NCBI GenBank assembly: GCA_036741695.1
Contig: DAINRU010000031.1
Coordinates: 1-25,457, forward strand
Origin: JAFANK01 sp036741695
Lineage (GTDB): Bacteria > Vulcanimicrobiota > Vulcanimicrobiia > Eremiobacterales > Eremiobacteraceae
Direction: 5' to 3'
Length of the DNA: 25,457 nt
Shown: piece by piece, positions 14,453 to 20,297 of the stretch
How positions within the stretch are numbered: the first letter of the stretch is position 1
Layout of the letters: each line of letters starts with the position of its first letter
The notes under the pieces: model-generated
Seen by the model: only the letters and a program-made list of their open reading frames with translations
The model's database searches: none
What the model was told of the DNA's origin: nothing
Program-made: the position numbers and the translations under genes

Positions 14453-14800
14453 CTACGACGGGCTCTTCGGGTCGATTGGGATCTCGCCGGCGCGCATGAC
14501 GCGCAACATCGTCCGGCCGACGACGAATGGTTCGGCGATTCTCAAGGGCGTCGCCGATGCGATTGGGGCGCCGGAGAGGATCGTGCCGTTGCTGCTGTCG
14601 AGATCGGCGACCATGAGCCGCCCAGCTTCGACATCGATGCGCGCATGCACGCGCGAAACCGCATGGTCCACCGGCAGCGCTGCCTGCGCGGTCGCGCCAT
14701 CGCGCCCGATGACGATGGTCTGTTCGAAAGGCCAGCGCTTGCCGTCGAGCGGTCCGTTCATGGCTTCGAGCACGTACATCACGCTGTCTGTTTTCGCCAT
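14453..14800 (-). CDS. FHA domain protein heading the pan/coa operon
   Basis: From the ATG at 14800 the product is 115 aa, a nearly bare forkhead-associated domain that binds phosphothreonine peptides. Conserved residues are visible: GRDG (32-35), SRVHA (49-53) and DSSNGT (68-73). Strands before and after complete the sandwich. A longer frame extends to 14869, but those residues are not FHA-like; the ribosome site before 14800 (GGGGAAA) is weak, so the start is moderately certain. It lies 9 nt before panB on the same strand. No Ser/Thr kinase gene is visible here, so its phospho-partner is unknown. It is probably cytoplasmic. Confidence 0.88.
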   Translation of the reverse strand: MAKTDSVMYVLEAMNGPLDGKRWPFEQTIVIGRDGATAQAALPVDHAVSRVHARIDVEAGRLMVADLDSSNGTILSGAPIASATPLRIAEPFVVGRTMLRVMRAGEIPIDPKSPS

Positions 14801-14870
14801 CGGATGGCGTTTCCCCACGCTACCATGCGGGTTTGCGACGCGTTTCGCGCTTGGTTGGAGGTGTCCCAAG

Positions 14871-14911
14871 TGTGACGCGCTGTGACGGCTTTTAGCCTAA
14901 TTTCAGCCTAA
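14871..14911. repeat. Helically phased direct repeats in the divergent FHA/74-aa intergenic region
   Basis: Two kinds of tandem direct repeat sit side by side. TGTGACG occurs at 14871 and 14881 (10-bp period). TTTTAGCCTAA (14890-14900) is followed directly by TTTCAGCCTAA (14901-14911), an 11-bp period with one mismatch. Periods of about one helical turn suit cooperative binding of a regulator on one DNA face. The region lies between the divergent FHA-pan-coa operon and the 74-aa gene. Function is inference. The rest of the 205-bp gap shows no promoter I can defend. Confidence 0.5.
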
Positions 14912-15005
14912 ATTGCGGCCGAAGACTAGAACATGAGGGGGGCGACCGTGACGCGCCCGCAGTCCGCGATTTGGTGATTCGTGACGTCGCCGGAGTACGA
15001 ATTGA

Positions 15006-15230
15006 GTGGACCAGTCTAAGGTGAGTGAGTTGCAGACATCCGACCTGCTGGACATCGATCCCGACGCGCTGCGTGAGGCCGAACGGGTTTTCGCGCAAGG
15101 CATCCTCGACACCATGGCGGGCAAGCAGGTGCTCAGAGCCATCTATGAAGACACGCGCGTCGTCGTGGTGATGAGCGACGGCAGCGAATACTATTTCTAC
15201 GGTTTCATGGGAGAGTCCAAGCCGCGCTGA
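15006..15230 (+). CDS. Small acidic protein of unknown function (74 aa)
   Basis: The product starts at GTG 15006 with GGAG about 10 nt upstream and ends before a strong terminator. The N-terminal half is a charged helix (LDIDPDALREAERVFAQGIL). The second half looks like a small beta-hairpin (AIYEDTRVVVVMSDGSEYYF). There is no membrane segment or cysteine. I do not recognise the family. Codon composition matches the neighbours, and the terminator at 15269-15300 supports a real transcription unit. It is convergent with the PilZ gene. Confidence 0.6.
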   Translation: MDQSKVSELQTSDLLDIDPDALREAERVFAQGILDTMAGKQVLRAIYEDTRVVVVMSDGSEYYFYGFMGESKPR

Positions 15231-15268
15231 CAGGCGCGCAGCGACGACAGCATCGCTAGGAAATGAAG

Positions 15269-15300
15269 AACGAGGCCGCCGGCCTCGTTTTTGTTTTGTT
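15269..15300 (+). terminator. Rho-independent terminator
   Basis: A perfect 9-bp stem AACGAGGCC/GGCCTCGTT with a 3-nt loop is followed by TTTTGTTTTGTT. It ends the 74-aa gene. The sequence left of the stem (AAATGAAG) gives a weaker T-rich tail on the minus strand, so it may also end the PilZ transcript. Confidence 0.85.
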
Positions 15301-15301
15301 C

Positions 15302-15643
15302 TTAGGGTGTGACTTGGGCGGCCACGAAGCGCGCGATCGCCGCACGGTCTTCTTTATCGAGAGACGTGAAGGCGACGCCGTGGTGGTACTTCTGCTCCGG
15401 CGCCGAGTAGTAGCTCAGCACGACGCGTCCGCGGGCGCGAATCTCGCGGCCGTTCTCGAGGGTGAAACTGAGACGGACGTCCGATCGTGCAGGAGCATGC
15501 TTGTCGGATACCAAGCGCATGCCGCCCTCACCCAGGTCCACGACCGCTCCCTCGTGACGCCCACCGTCGTTCTCCAACGTGAACTTGGCGGGCAGCGACA
15601 CCACGGTTCGGACGAACTGGCGCCGCTGCAAGTTTTCAGCCAT
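15302..15643 (-). CDS. PilZ domain protein
   Basis: The 113-aa single-domain protein starts at the ATG at 15643; a longer frame to 15796 is antisense to or overlaps the upstream gene. The c-di-GMP signature is visible: RRQFVR (7-12, the RxxxR motif) and DLGEGGMRL (36-44), where the usual D/NxSxxG has Gly38 instead of Ser. Beta strands of the barrel follow. Binding of c-di-GMP is likely but the Ser change may weaken it. It follows the methionine gamma-lyase-like gene by 38 nt on the same strand, so it may be the last gene of that operon. No clear ribosome site is seen. Confidence 0.85.
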   Translation of the reverse strand: MAENLQRRQFVRTVVSLPAKFTLENDGGRHEGAVVDLGEGGMRLVSDKHAPARSDVRLSFTLENGREIRARGRVVLSYYSAPEQKYHHGVAFTSLDKEDRAAIARFVAAQVTP

Positions 15644-15681
15644 GTGTTCGTAGTATTCTCGTACGGGACGGCGGTGCCTTC

Positions 15682-16956
15682 CTATCCACGGCGTCGCACA
15701 GCCTGGGCTGCCCGCATGGTCGCGATCACACCGTGGGTCGTGTCCATCCCGCCTTGCAGGTACACCTCGTATGGCGGCCGCATCGGCGCGTCGCACGAGA
15801 GCTCCATCGTCGATCCGCCGATGAACGACCCTGCCGCCATGATCACAGGATCGTCATAGCCGGGGACGGCACCGGGCTCGGGCGTGGCCCGCGCATTGAC
15901 CGGCATGAGCGTCTGCAGACCTTGGGTGAAGGCCACGAGTTTGCCGGGGTCACCGAGACCGATGGCCTGGATAATGTCGTAGCGCGGCTCACCTGCTTTT
16001 GGGTCGACCGGATAGCCGAGCGCTTCGAAGAGCGCTGCGGCGAAGTCCATGATCTTGAGCGACTCGGCCACGATCTTGGGTGCGCGATGCAGTCCGGCGA
16101 AGAGCAGACGCGCGGTGTCGAGCGTCGGGCCGACCTTGCGCCCGAGTCCAGGCGCGACGATGGCGTCCGCGATGGCGTTGACGTGGTCTTCGCTGGCCAC
16201 GATGTACGCGCCGGCGGGAGCGAGACCGCCGCCCGGATTCTTGATGAGGGATCCGATGACGACATCGGCGCCGACGGCGCTGGGCTCGCGTGCCTCCACG
16301 AACTCGCCGTAGCAGTTGTCGACGACGATGATCGACGAGGGCGATTGCGCGCGCACGACGCGCACGAGCTCTTCGATCTGGGCGATCGACAACGCGGCCC
16401 GCGACGCGTATCCGCGCGAGCGCTGCACAAACACGACGTCGGGCAGTTTCTGCAGGGCGTGCGCGATCGCGTAGAAGTCGAGTCCACCGGCGGGTGGCAT
16501 CGCGACTTCCGCGTAGCGCTCCGCGCCGTCAGCGGCGCGAACCTCGAGCAGCGGCTTCACGAGCGCAAGGCGCAGCGTGTCATAGGGAGGACCGGTCAGC
16601 GACAGCAACCTGCCGCGCGGCCCTAGCAGCGCATTCGTTGCGGCGACGATCGCATGCGTGCCGCTCACGAGTTGCAGGCGCGCGAAGGCAGCCGGCCCAT
16701 CCATGCACCTGGCCAACAGTGCTTCGTACGCCTCGCGCGCGCTGTCGTGGTACCCATAGCCGGTCGTGCCGGCGAGATGCGATTCGTTGATCTGGACCTC
16801 GTCGAAGCAGCGCAGCACCTTGGCGCCGACGATCATCGCCTCGGCGTCGCGCTGCGCCCAGGCGGGCGCGACCCGGGCGAGCGCTGCCTGCGCCATGTCG
16901 ACGAGATCCGGCGCAAAGCCGAACGGGGCGACCGCCTGTGCAAAGCCCGAGCTCAT
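15682..16956 (-). CDS. Methionine gamma-lyase/aluminium-resistance family PLP enzyme (YnbB-like)
   Basis: The 424-aa product starts at the ATG at 16956, which overlaps the EIIC stop by 4 nt (ATGA); the longer open frame to 17169 lies inside EIIC and is rejected. Family features run throughout: GTTGYGYHD (63-71), SGTHAIVA (98-105) and TGPPYDTLR (121-129). Later come VQRSRGYASR (177-186), VVDNCYGEFVE (211-221) and the PLP lysine Lys239 in GSLIKNPGGG. The GYDDPVIMAAGSFIGGSTMELS segment and an LQGGMDTTH near the end complete the match. The true reaction of this family is not settled; C-S lyase activity is an annotation by homology. It is coupled to the EIIC gene. Confidence 0.93.
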   Translation of the reverse strand: MSSGFAQAVAPFGFAPDLVDMAQAALARVAPAWAQRDAEAMIVGAKVLRCFDEVQINESHLAGTTGYGYHDSAREAYEALLARCMDGPAAFARLQLVSGTHAIVAATNALLGPRGRLLSLTGPPYDTLRLALVKPLLEVRAADGAERYAEVAMPPAGGLDFYAIAHALQKLPDVVFVQRSRGYASRAALSIAQIEELVRVVRAQSPSSIIVVDNCYGEFVEAREPSAVGADVVIGSLIKNPGGGLAPAGAYIVASEDHVNAIADAIVAPGLGRKVGPTLDTARLLFAGLHRAPKIVAESLKIMDFAAALFEALGYPVDPKAGEPRYDIIQAIGLGDPGKLVAFTQGLQTLMPVNARATPEPGAVPGYDDPVIMAAGSFIGGSTMELSCDAPMRPPYEVYLQGGMDTTHGVIATMRAAQAVRRRG

Positions 16957-18275
16957 GGGTTCGTCCGGCGCGGCGCGACCGCGGTGTGCTCGGCGCGCTC
17001 GTGCTCCCGGATCGCTTCTGCCGCCTTGACGAGCTCCTCCTCGGTCTCGGGATGCAAGCTTGTGGCCCGCTCGAAGACCTTGAAGAACGGCGTCCACAAG
17101 ACGAAGGCGACCGCGACGTTCGCAGCGATGAGCACGAGCGACCGCCAGTCGCCTTTGGTGGTCATCCACGCGGCGATGATCGAGGGAAATGCGCTGGGCA
17201 GCCAGACCGACGTGCGATCGACGAAGCCGTAGGCCTGCGCGATGTAGGTCATGGTGGCGAGGACGAGCGGTATGCCTACGAACGGCAGCACGAGGCCGGG
17301 ATTCATGACGATCGGGATGCCGAAGATGAGCGGTTCGTTGATGTTGCAGATGCTCGGCGCCAGCGAGGCGAACCCCAAACGGCGCAGACGCTGCACGCGC
17401 GCGCGTAAGAGGAGGAATGCGAGCGGCAGGGTCGCACCCGAACCACCCGGATAGACGAAGCTGAAGATCATCAGCGTGACGGTATACGGTGGATGCTCGT
17501 GGTGGACGATCGCCTGTGCGTTGAGGTCGAGCGCATGCAGATAAATCGGCGTCGTGATTGGAGCAAGAAATGCTGGCCCGTGGATGCCCGCAGACCAGAG
17601 CACGGTCTGCAAGAAGACGACGATGAGCAACGCGGGCAGCGTGTCACCAACCGCGACGAGGGGCTGGACGACGCCGATGAGTCGCGTCGCGATGTCGACG
17701 TGCAGTGCGGCGAGCCCACCGAAAATGATGCCCGACGCGACTGCGCCAGCCGCGATGGCGAGCGCATCGTTCGCGAGCAGCCGGTTGGCCGCACGCATGA
17801 GCTCGCCTGTCACGAGGCCCGTGATGAGCGCGAGAAACAGGCTTGTCGCCGAAATCGTTCCCAGGAAGTCCTCGAAAGGCTGGTGCAGGGCGTTTGCCGG
17901 CAGCGACACCAAGAACGCGCCCAAACCGACAGCTACGGCAGCCACGCGGTTGTAGCCGAATTTCATCGCAAGCCGCTCGGGCAGAACGACCGCCAGCGCC
18001 ACGCCCATGAATCCGAAGCCGATGTGATATGCCTGGAAGAAGCGGTCGAGCAGTGGGCCCGGCGGCAACAGGAAGAACGCGACGACCGTCCACGCGCCGA
18101 ACGCGTAGAAGGCGATCTGCACCGCGTCACGGATGGCGATGAGGTGGGGCTCGTCCGCCCAGCGGCGCAGCACGGGGAAGACGCGCAGCTCCAGGCCTGA
18201 GACCGCACCGGCCAGCCCGCGGCTCGCGGGCTCGTTCACCGTCTGGCGCTCAAGGAGTGGCCGGCCGTCGTTCAC
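16953..18275 (-). CDS. PTS EIIC-type permease (cellobiose/lactose family), orphan
   Basis: The product is up to 440 aa with about ten hydrophobic segments between residues 50 and 405. Family hallmarks are PHLIAIRDA (43-51), LWSAGIHGPAF with His232, YPGGSGATLPLAFLLLRA and NINEPLIFGIPIVMNP with Glu314. The His and Glu correspond to the sugar-contacting residues of ChbC-type EIIC. No IIA or IIB domain is fused, and no IIA, IIB, HPr or EI gene is in the window. The start is unclear: GTG 18275 overlaps the upstream C26 gene by 26 nt, while GTG 18239 would lie 11 nt after its stop and leave 428 aa. Neither has a good ribosome site. The substrate is unknown. Confidence 0.9.
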   Translation of the reverse strand: MNDGRPLLERQTVNEPASRGLAGAVSGLELRVFPVLRRWADEPHLIAIRDAVQIAFYAFGAWTVVAFFLLPPGPLLDRFFQAYHIGFGFMGVALAVVLPERLAMKFGYNRVAAVAVGLGAFLVSLPANALHQPFEDFLGTISATSLFLALITGLVTGELMRAANRLLANDALAIAAGAVASGIIFGGLAALHVDIATRLIGVVQPLVAVGDTLPALLIVVFLQTVLWSAGIHGPAFLAPITTPIYLHALDLNAQAIVHHEHPPYTVTLMIFSFVYPGGSGATLPLAFLLLRARVQRLRRLGFASLAPSICNINEPLIFGIPIVMNPGLVLPFVGIPLVLATMTYIAQAYGFVDRTSVWLPSAFPSIIAAWMTTKGDWRSLVLIAANVAVAFVLWTPFFKVFERATSLHPETEEELVKAAEAIREHERAEHTAVAPRRTNP

Positions 18276-19008
18276 GGCGGCGCGCCCGGTCGGCTGCGCG
18301 CCGGACGAACTCGGCGAAGAGCGTTCGGCTCGGCTCGTCCACCTCGATCATCTCTTCGGGGTGCCACTGAACCCCGACATAAAACGGATGGTTGCTGCGC
18401 GACTCGACCGCCTCGATGATGCCATCTCTCGTCTGAGCCGTGGGCACGAGGTCGTGGGCCACGCGCCGCAAGGCTTGATGGTGCATCGAGTTGGTCGGAG
18501 CCATTCGGCTGCCGATGACGCGCGCGAGCGTGCTGCCTTCTTTGAGGTCCACTGGATGCGTGGCCTCGTGGCGCGCATGTGGCGGTGTCTGACGGTGCTC
18601 GAGCTTCAAGCCGTCGCGTGGCTCGAACTCGTCCGGCACGTCCACCCACAGCGTGCCGCCGAGCGCGACGTTCATCACCTGGATGCCCCGGCAGATGGCG
18701 AACGTTGGCACGTCTCGTCGCAGTGCGACGCGAGCAGCCTCAAGCTCGAGCCGGTCGTAGGCTTCCGGAGCCTTGCTCACGGTCGGATGATCGCGCGCGC
18801 CGTACTCAGCCGGATCGACGTCGGCTCCGCCGGGCAAGAGCAGACCGTCGAACTGCTCAAGCGCATCCGCGACAGCCTCGGGCTCCACGACCTCGTGCAG
18901 CAGCACGGGCTCGCCGCCCGCTTTCTCCACTGCGCGCCGATAGGCGAGCAGATACTCGGGATCGTCAATGCGCTCGGCGTCTGCTGTGATCGCGATTTTG
19001 GGCTTCAT
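18250..19008 (-). CDS. Peptidase C26 family gamma-glutamyl hydrolase (PuuD-like)
   Basis: The 252-aa class I glutamine-amidotransferase-fold hydrolase starts at the ATG at 19008 (MKPKIAITAD). The frame extends to 19071 but without family residues. Visible features are FDGLLLPGGADVDPAEYG (53-70), nucleophile Cys106 in AICRGIQVMNVALGG and the catalytic His216/Glu218 in VQWHPEEM. NSMHHQAL (173-180) is also typical. Family members cleave gamma-glutamyl bonds, for example gamma-glutamyl-GABA in putrescine breakdown; no other Puu genes are present, so the substrate is open. It is the first gene of the EIIC and PLP-enzyme cluster, and its tail overlaps the longer EIIC reading frame. Confidence 0.92.
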   Translation of the reverse strand: MKPKIAITADAERIDDPEYLLAYRRAVEKAGGEPVLLHEVVEPEAVADALEQFDGLLLPGGADVDPAEYGARDHPTVSKAPEAYDRLELEAARVALRRDVPTFAICRGIQVMNVALGGTLWVDVPDEFEPRDGLKLEHRQTPPHARHEATHPVDLKEGSTLARVIGSRMAPTNSMHHQALRRVAHDLVPTAQTRDGIIEAVESRSNHPFYVGVQWHPEEMIEVDEPSRTLFAEFVRRAADRARRRERRPATP

Positions 19009-19050
19009 CGTGCGCTGCCGTCGTTCGCCGTGGGCGACCAGCAACCCTGA

Positions 19051-19081
19051 AAATGAAGAGGGCGGACTCACCGTCCGCCCT
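19051..19081 (-). terminator. Rho-independent terminator after lexA
   Basis: Read on the minus strand, a perfect 9-bp stem (AGGGCGGAC/GTCCGCCCT, 5-nt loop) is followed by CTTCATTTTC. It lies 40 bp past the lexA stop and just before the C26 gene start, so it separates the lexA transcript from the next operon. The T-tract is interrupted, so efficiency may be moderate. Confidence 0.7.
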
Positions 19082-19121
19082 GCAGCCCTGTTGCGTCGAC
19101 GCGCAGCGCGGCTCCGCCGCC

Positions 19122-19727
19122 TTAGATCTTGCGGATGACCGCAACTACCTTACCGGCGATGGTGGCGTTGTCGACGATGATCGGATCCATGAACTTGTTG
19201 GCCGGCTGGAGCCGGATGCGGCCGTTTTCCTTATAGAAATGCTTGACGGTCGCCTCAGTGTCATCTTCCGTCTGCGCGACCACGATCTCGCCGTTATTGG
19301 CGACGTTTTGCGGGGAGACGACGATCAGGTCACCATCGACGATATGGGCATCGACCATCGAGTCACCACGCACGCGCAATATGAACGAGTCGGAACGCTT
19401 GACGAAGCTCGATGGCAGGGTGAGCTCGTCTTCGATGTTCTGTTCCGCCGTGATGGGGATGCCGGCCGCGACACGGCCGATGATGGGAAGCGACACGACG
19501 TCGCGAGATGCCTCCGAACCAGAGACCAGGGCGCGAGGCTTTGTTGGGTCGCGCTTGATGAGACCCTTTTTCTCAAGCGTGCGGAGGTGGCATTGGACGG
19601 TCGAGCTCGAGGAGAGGCCGACGCGTTCGCCTATCTCTCGCACGGACGGCGGATAGCCGTGCTCGCGCGTGAAGTCTTTAATAACCTCAAGAATAGCTTG
19701 TTGCCGAGGAGTCGTCTTGCGGTCCAC
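19122..19727 (-). CDS. lexA: LexA SOS repressor/autoprotease
   Basis: The 201-aa repressor starts at GTG 19727 with GGTGA 6 nt upstream. The winged HTH spans about 1-65, including YPPSVREIGERVGLSSSSTV and LRTLEKKGLIKRDP. The self-cleavage bond is Ala88-Gly89 in GRVAAGIP. The peptidase S24 catalytic pair is Ser123 (RVRGDSMVDAHI) and Lys162 (TEATVKHFYKE). Length and every key residue are normal. Its own promoter contains a matching SOS box (19842-19855), so it is autoregulated. It is divergent from a YneA-like gene, as lexA is from yneA in Bacillus. Confidence 0.97.
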   Translation of the reverse strand: MDRKTTPRQQAILEVIKDFTREHGYPPSVREIGERVGLSSSSTVQCHLRTLEKKGLIKRDPTKPRALVSGSEASRDVVSLPIIGRVAAGIPITAEQNIEDELTLPSSFVKRSDSFILRVRGDSMVDAHIVDGDLIVVSPQNVANNGEIVVAQTEDDTEATVKHFYKENGRIRLQPANKFMDPIIVDNATIAGKVVAVIRKI

Positions 19728-19815
19728 TAGAGCTCACCGCCTTCCCGTTAGAGTCGGTGCTGCGACGCGAAGAGACGCTACCGCCCACCGGTTGTGCTAA
19801 CCCGTGCGCCCAATT

Positions 19816-19844
19816 ATTTTAGCACAGCCTTGTCCCAAATGCAA
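19816..19844 (-). promoter_or_regulatory. lexA promoter
   Basis: On the minus strand the -35 TTGCAT (19844-19839) and the -10 TAAAAT (19821-19816) are 17 nt apart. The lexA SOS box overlaps the -35. The expected start site near 19808 gives an 80-nt leader. The -35 is weak. Confidence 0.55.
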
Positions 19845-19855
19845 ACGCTTGTTCG
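19842..19855. promoter_or_regulatory. LexA operator (SOS box) of lexA
   Basis: Read on the minus strand, CGAACAAGCGTTTG matches the Bacillus-type consensus CGAACRNRYGTTYG at every position. It overlaps the -35 hexamer of the lexA promoter, where bound LexA would block RNA polymerase. It is one of two operators in the lexA/YneA-like intergenic region. Confidence 0.85.
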
Positions 19856-19863
19856 AAAGGCTC

Positions 19864-19892
19864 TTGACAGTCCACCTGCGGCTGGCTAGAAT
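19864..19892 (+). promoter_or_regulatory. Promoter of the YneA-like gene
   Basis: A consensus TTGACA (19864-19869) and TAGAAT (19887-19892) are separated by 17 nt. The predicted start near 19899 falls at the edge of the second LexA operator, so repression would block initiation or clearance. The sequence is close to a strong housekeeping promoter. Confidence 0.75.
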
Positions 19893-19898
19893 CAAACC

Positions 19899-19918
19899 AA
19901 TCAAACGTATGTTCGATT
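19899..19918. promoter_or_regulatory. LexA operator (SOS box) of the YneA-like gene
   Basis: The core at 19902-19915, read on the minus strand as CGAACATACGTTTG, matches CGAACRNRYGTTYG at every position. Flanking AATC/GATT extends the symmetry to 20 bp. It lies at the transcription start of the YneA-like gene and is 46 bp from the lexA box, so each promoter has its own operator. Confidence 0.85.
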
Positions 19919-19943
19919 GAGCGCCCACCGGAGGTGGAAAGCC

Positions 19944-20240
19944 ATGTATAGCCGTCACCGTAGACCGGGCGGTAGCCTGGTTCCCCTGATTCAAGTACTG
20001 TCCCTCGTCCTCGTATTCGCCCTGCCGGTGGTGTGGGGCAGCAAGGTTTTCACCTCGACCCCCGTCCGCTACGACCGGGTCACGGTCCACCCTGGAGACA
20101 CCGTCTGGAGCCTGGTTTCGCGGCGGGTTTCAAGCGGCGATGACCTTGGCGAGGCCGTCTATCAGGTTTCCCAGATCAACCATCTCAAAGCGGACTCACG
20201 CCTCGCTCCCGGCAGCGTTCTTCTCCTCCCCAAGCGCTAA
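19944..20240 (+). CDS. YneA-like SOS cell-division suppressor candidate (TM + LysM)
   Basis: The 98-aa product starts at ATG 19944 with an excellent GGAGGTGG about 6 nt upstream. A basic N-terminus (MYSRHRRPGG) is followed by one membrane helix at about 12-31 (LVPLIQVLSLVLVFALPVV). A LysM domain follows at about 45-96 (VTVHPGDTVWSLVSRRV through SRLAPGSVLLLPKR). Size, topology, divergence from lexA and a dedicated SOS box all match Bacillus YneA, which halts division during DNA damage and binds peptidoglycan through LysM. The division role here is inference. It ends in a strong terminator, so it is monocistronic. Confidence 0.85.
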   Translation: MYSRHRRPGGSLVPLIQVLSLVLVFALPVVWGSKVFTSTPVRYDRVTVHPGDTVWSLVSRRVSSGDDLGEAVYQVSQINHLKADSRLAPGSVLLLPKR

Positions 20241-20259
20241 CATTCGACGAGCAGTGTTG

Positions 20260-20290
20260 CGGGCGGCTGCGAAGTCGCCCGTCTTTTTTT
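20260..20290 (+). terminator. Rho-independent terminator after the YneA-like gene
   Basis: The stem CGGGCG/CGCCCG (20260-20265 and 20276-20281) has a 10-nt loop and is followed by TCTTTTTTT. It lies 20 bp past the stop codon. Confidence 0.85.
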
Positions 20291-20297
20291 GCCGAAT

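Noticed and set aside
16957..17169. N-terminal extension of the methionine gamma-lyase-like frame
   Set aside because: It lies within the EIIC gene, and the residues are low-complexity Arg/Ala; the ATGA overlap at 16956 is the natural start.
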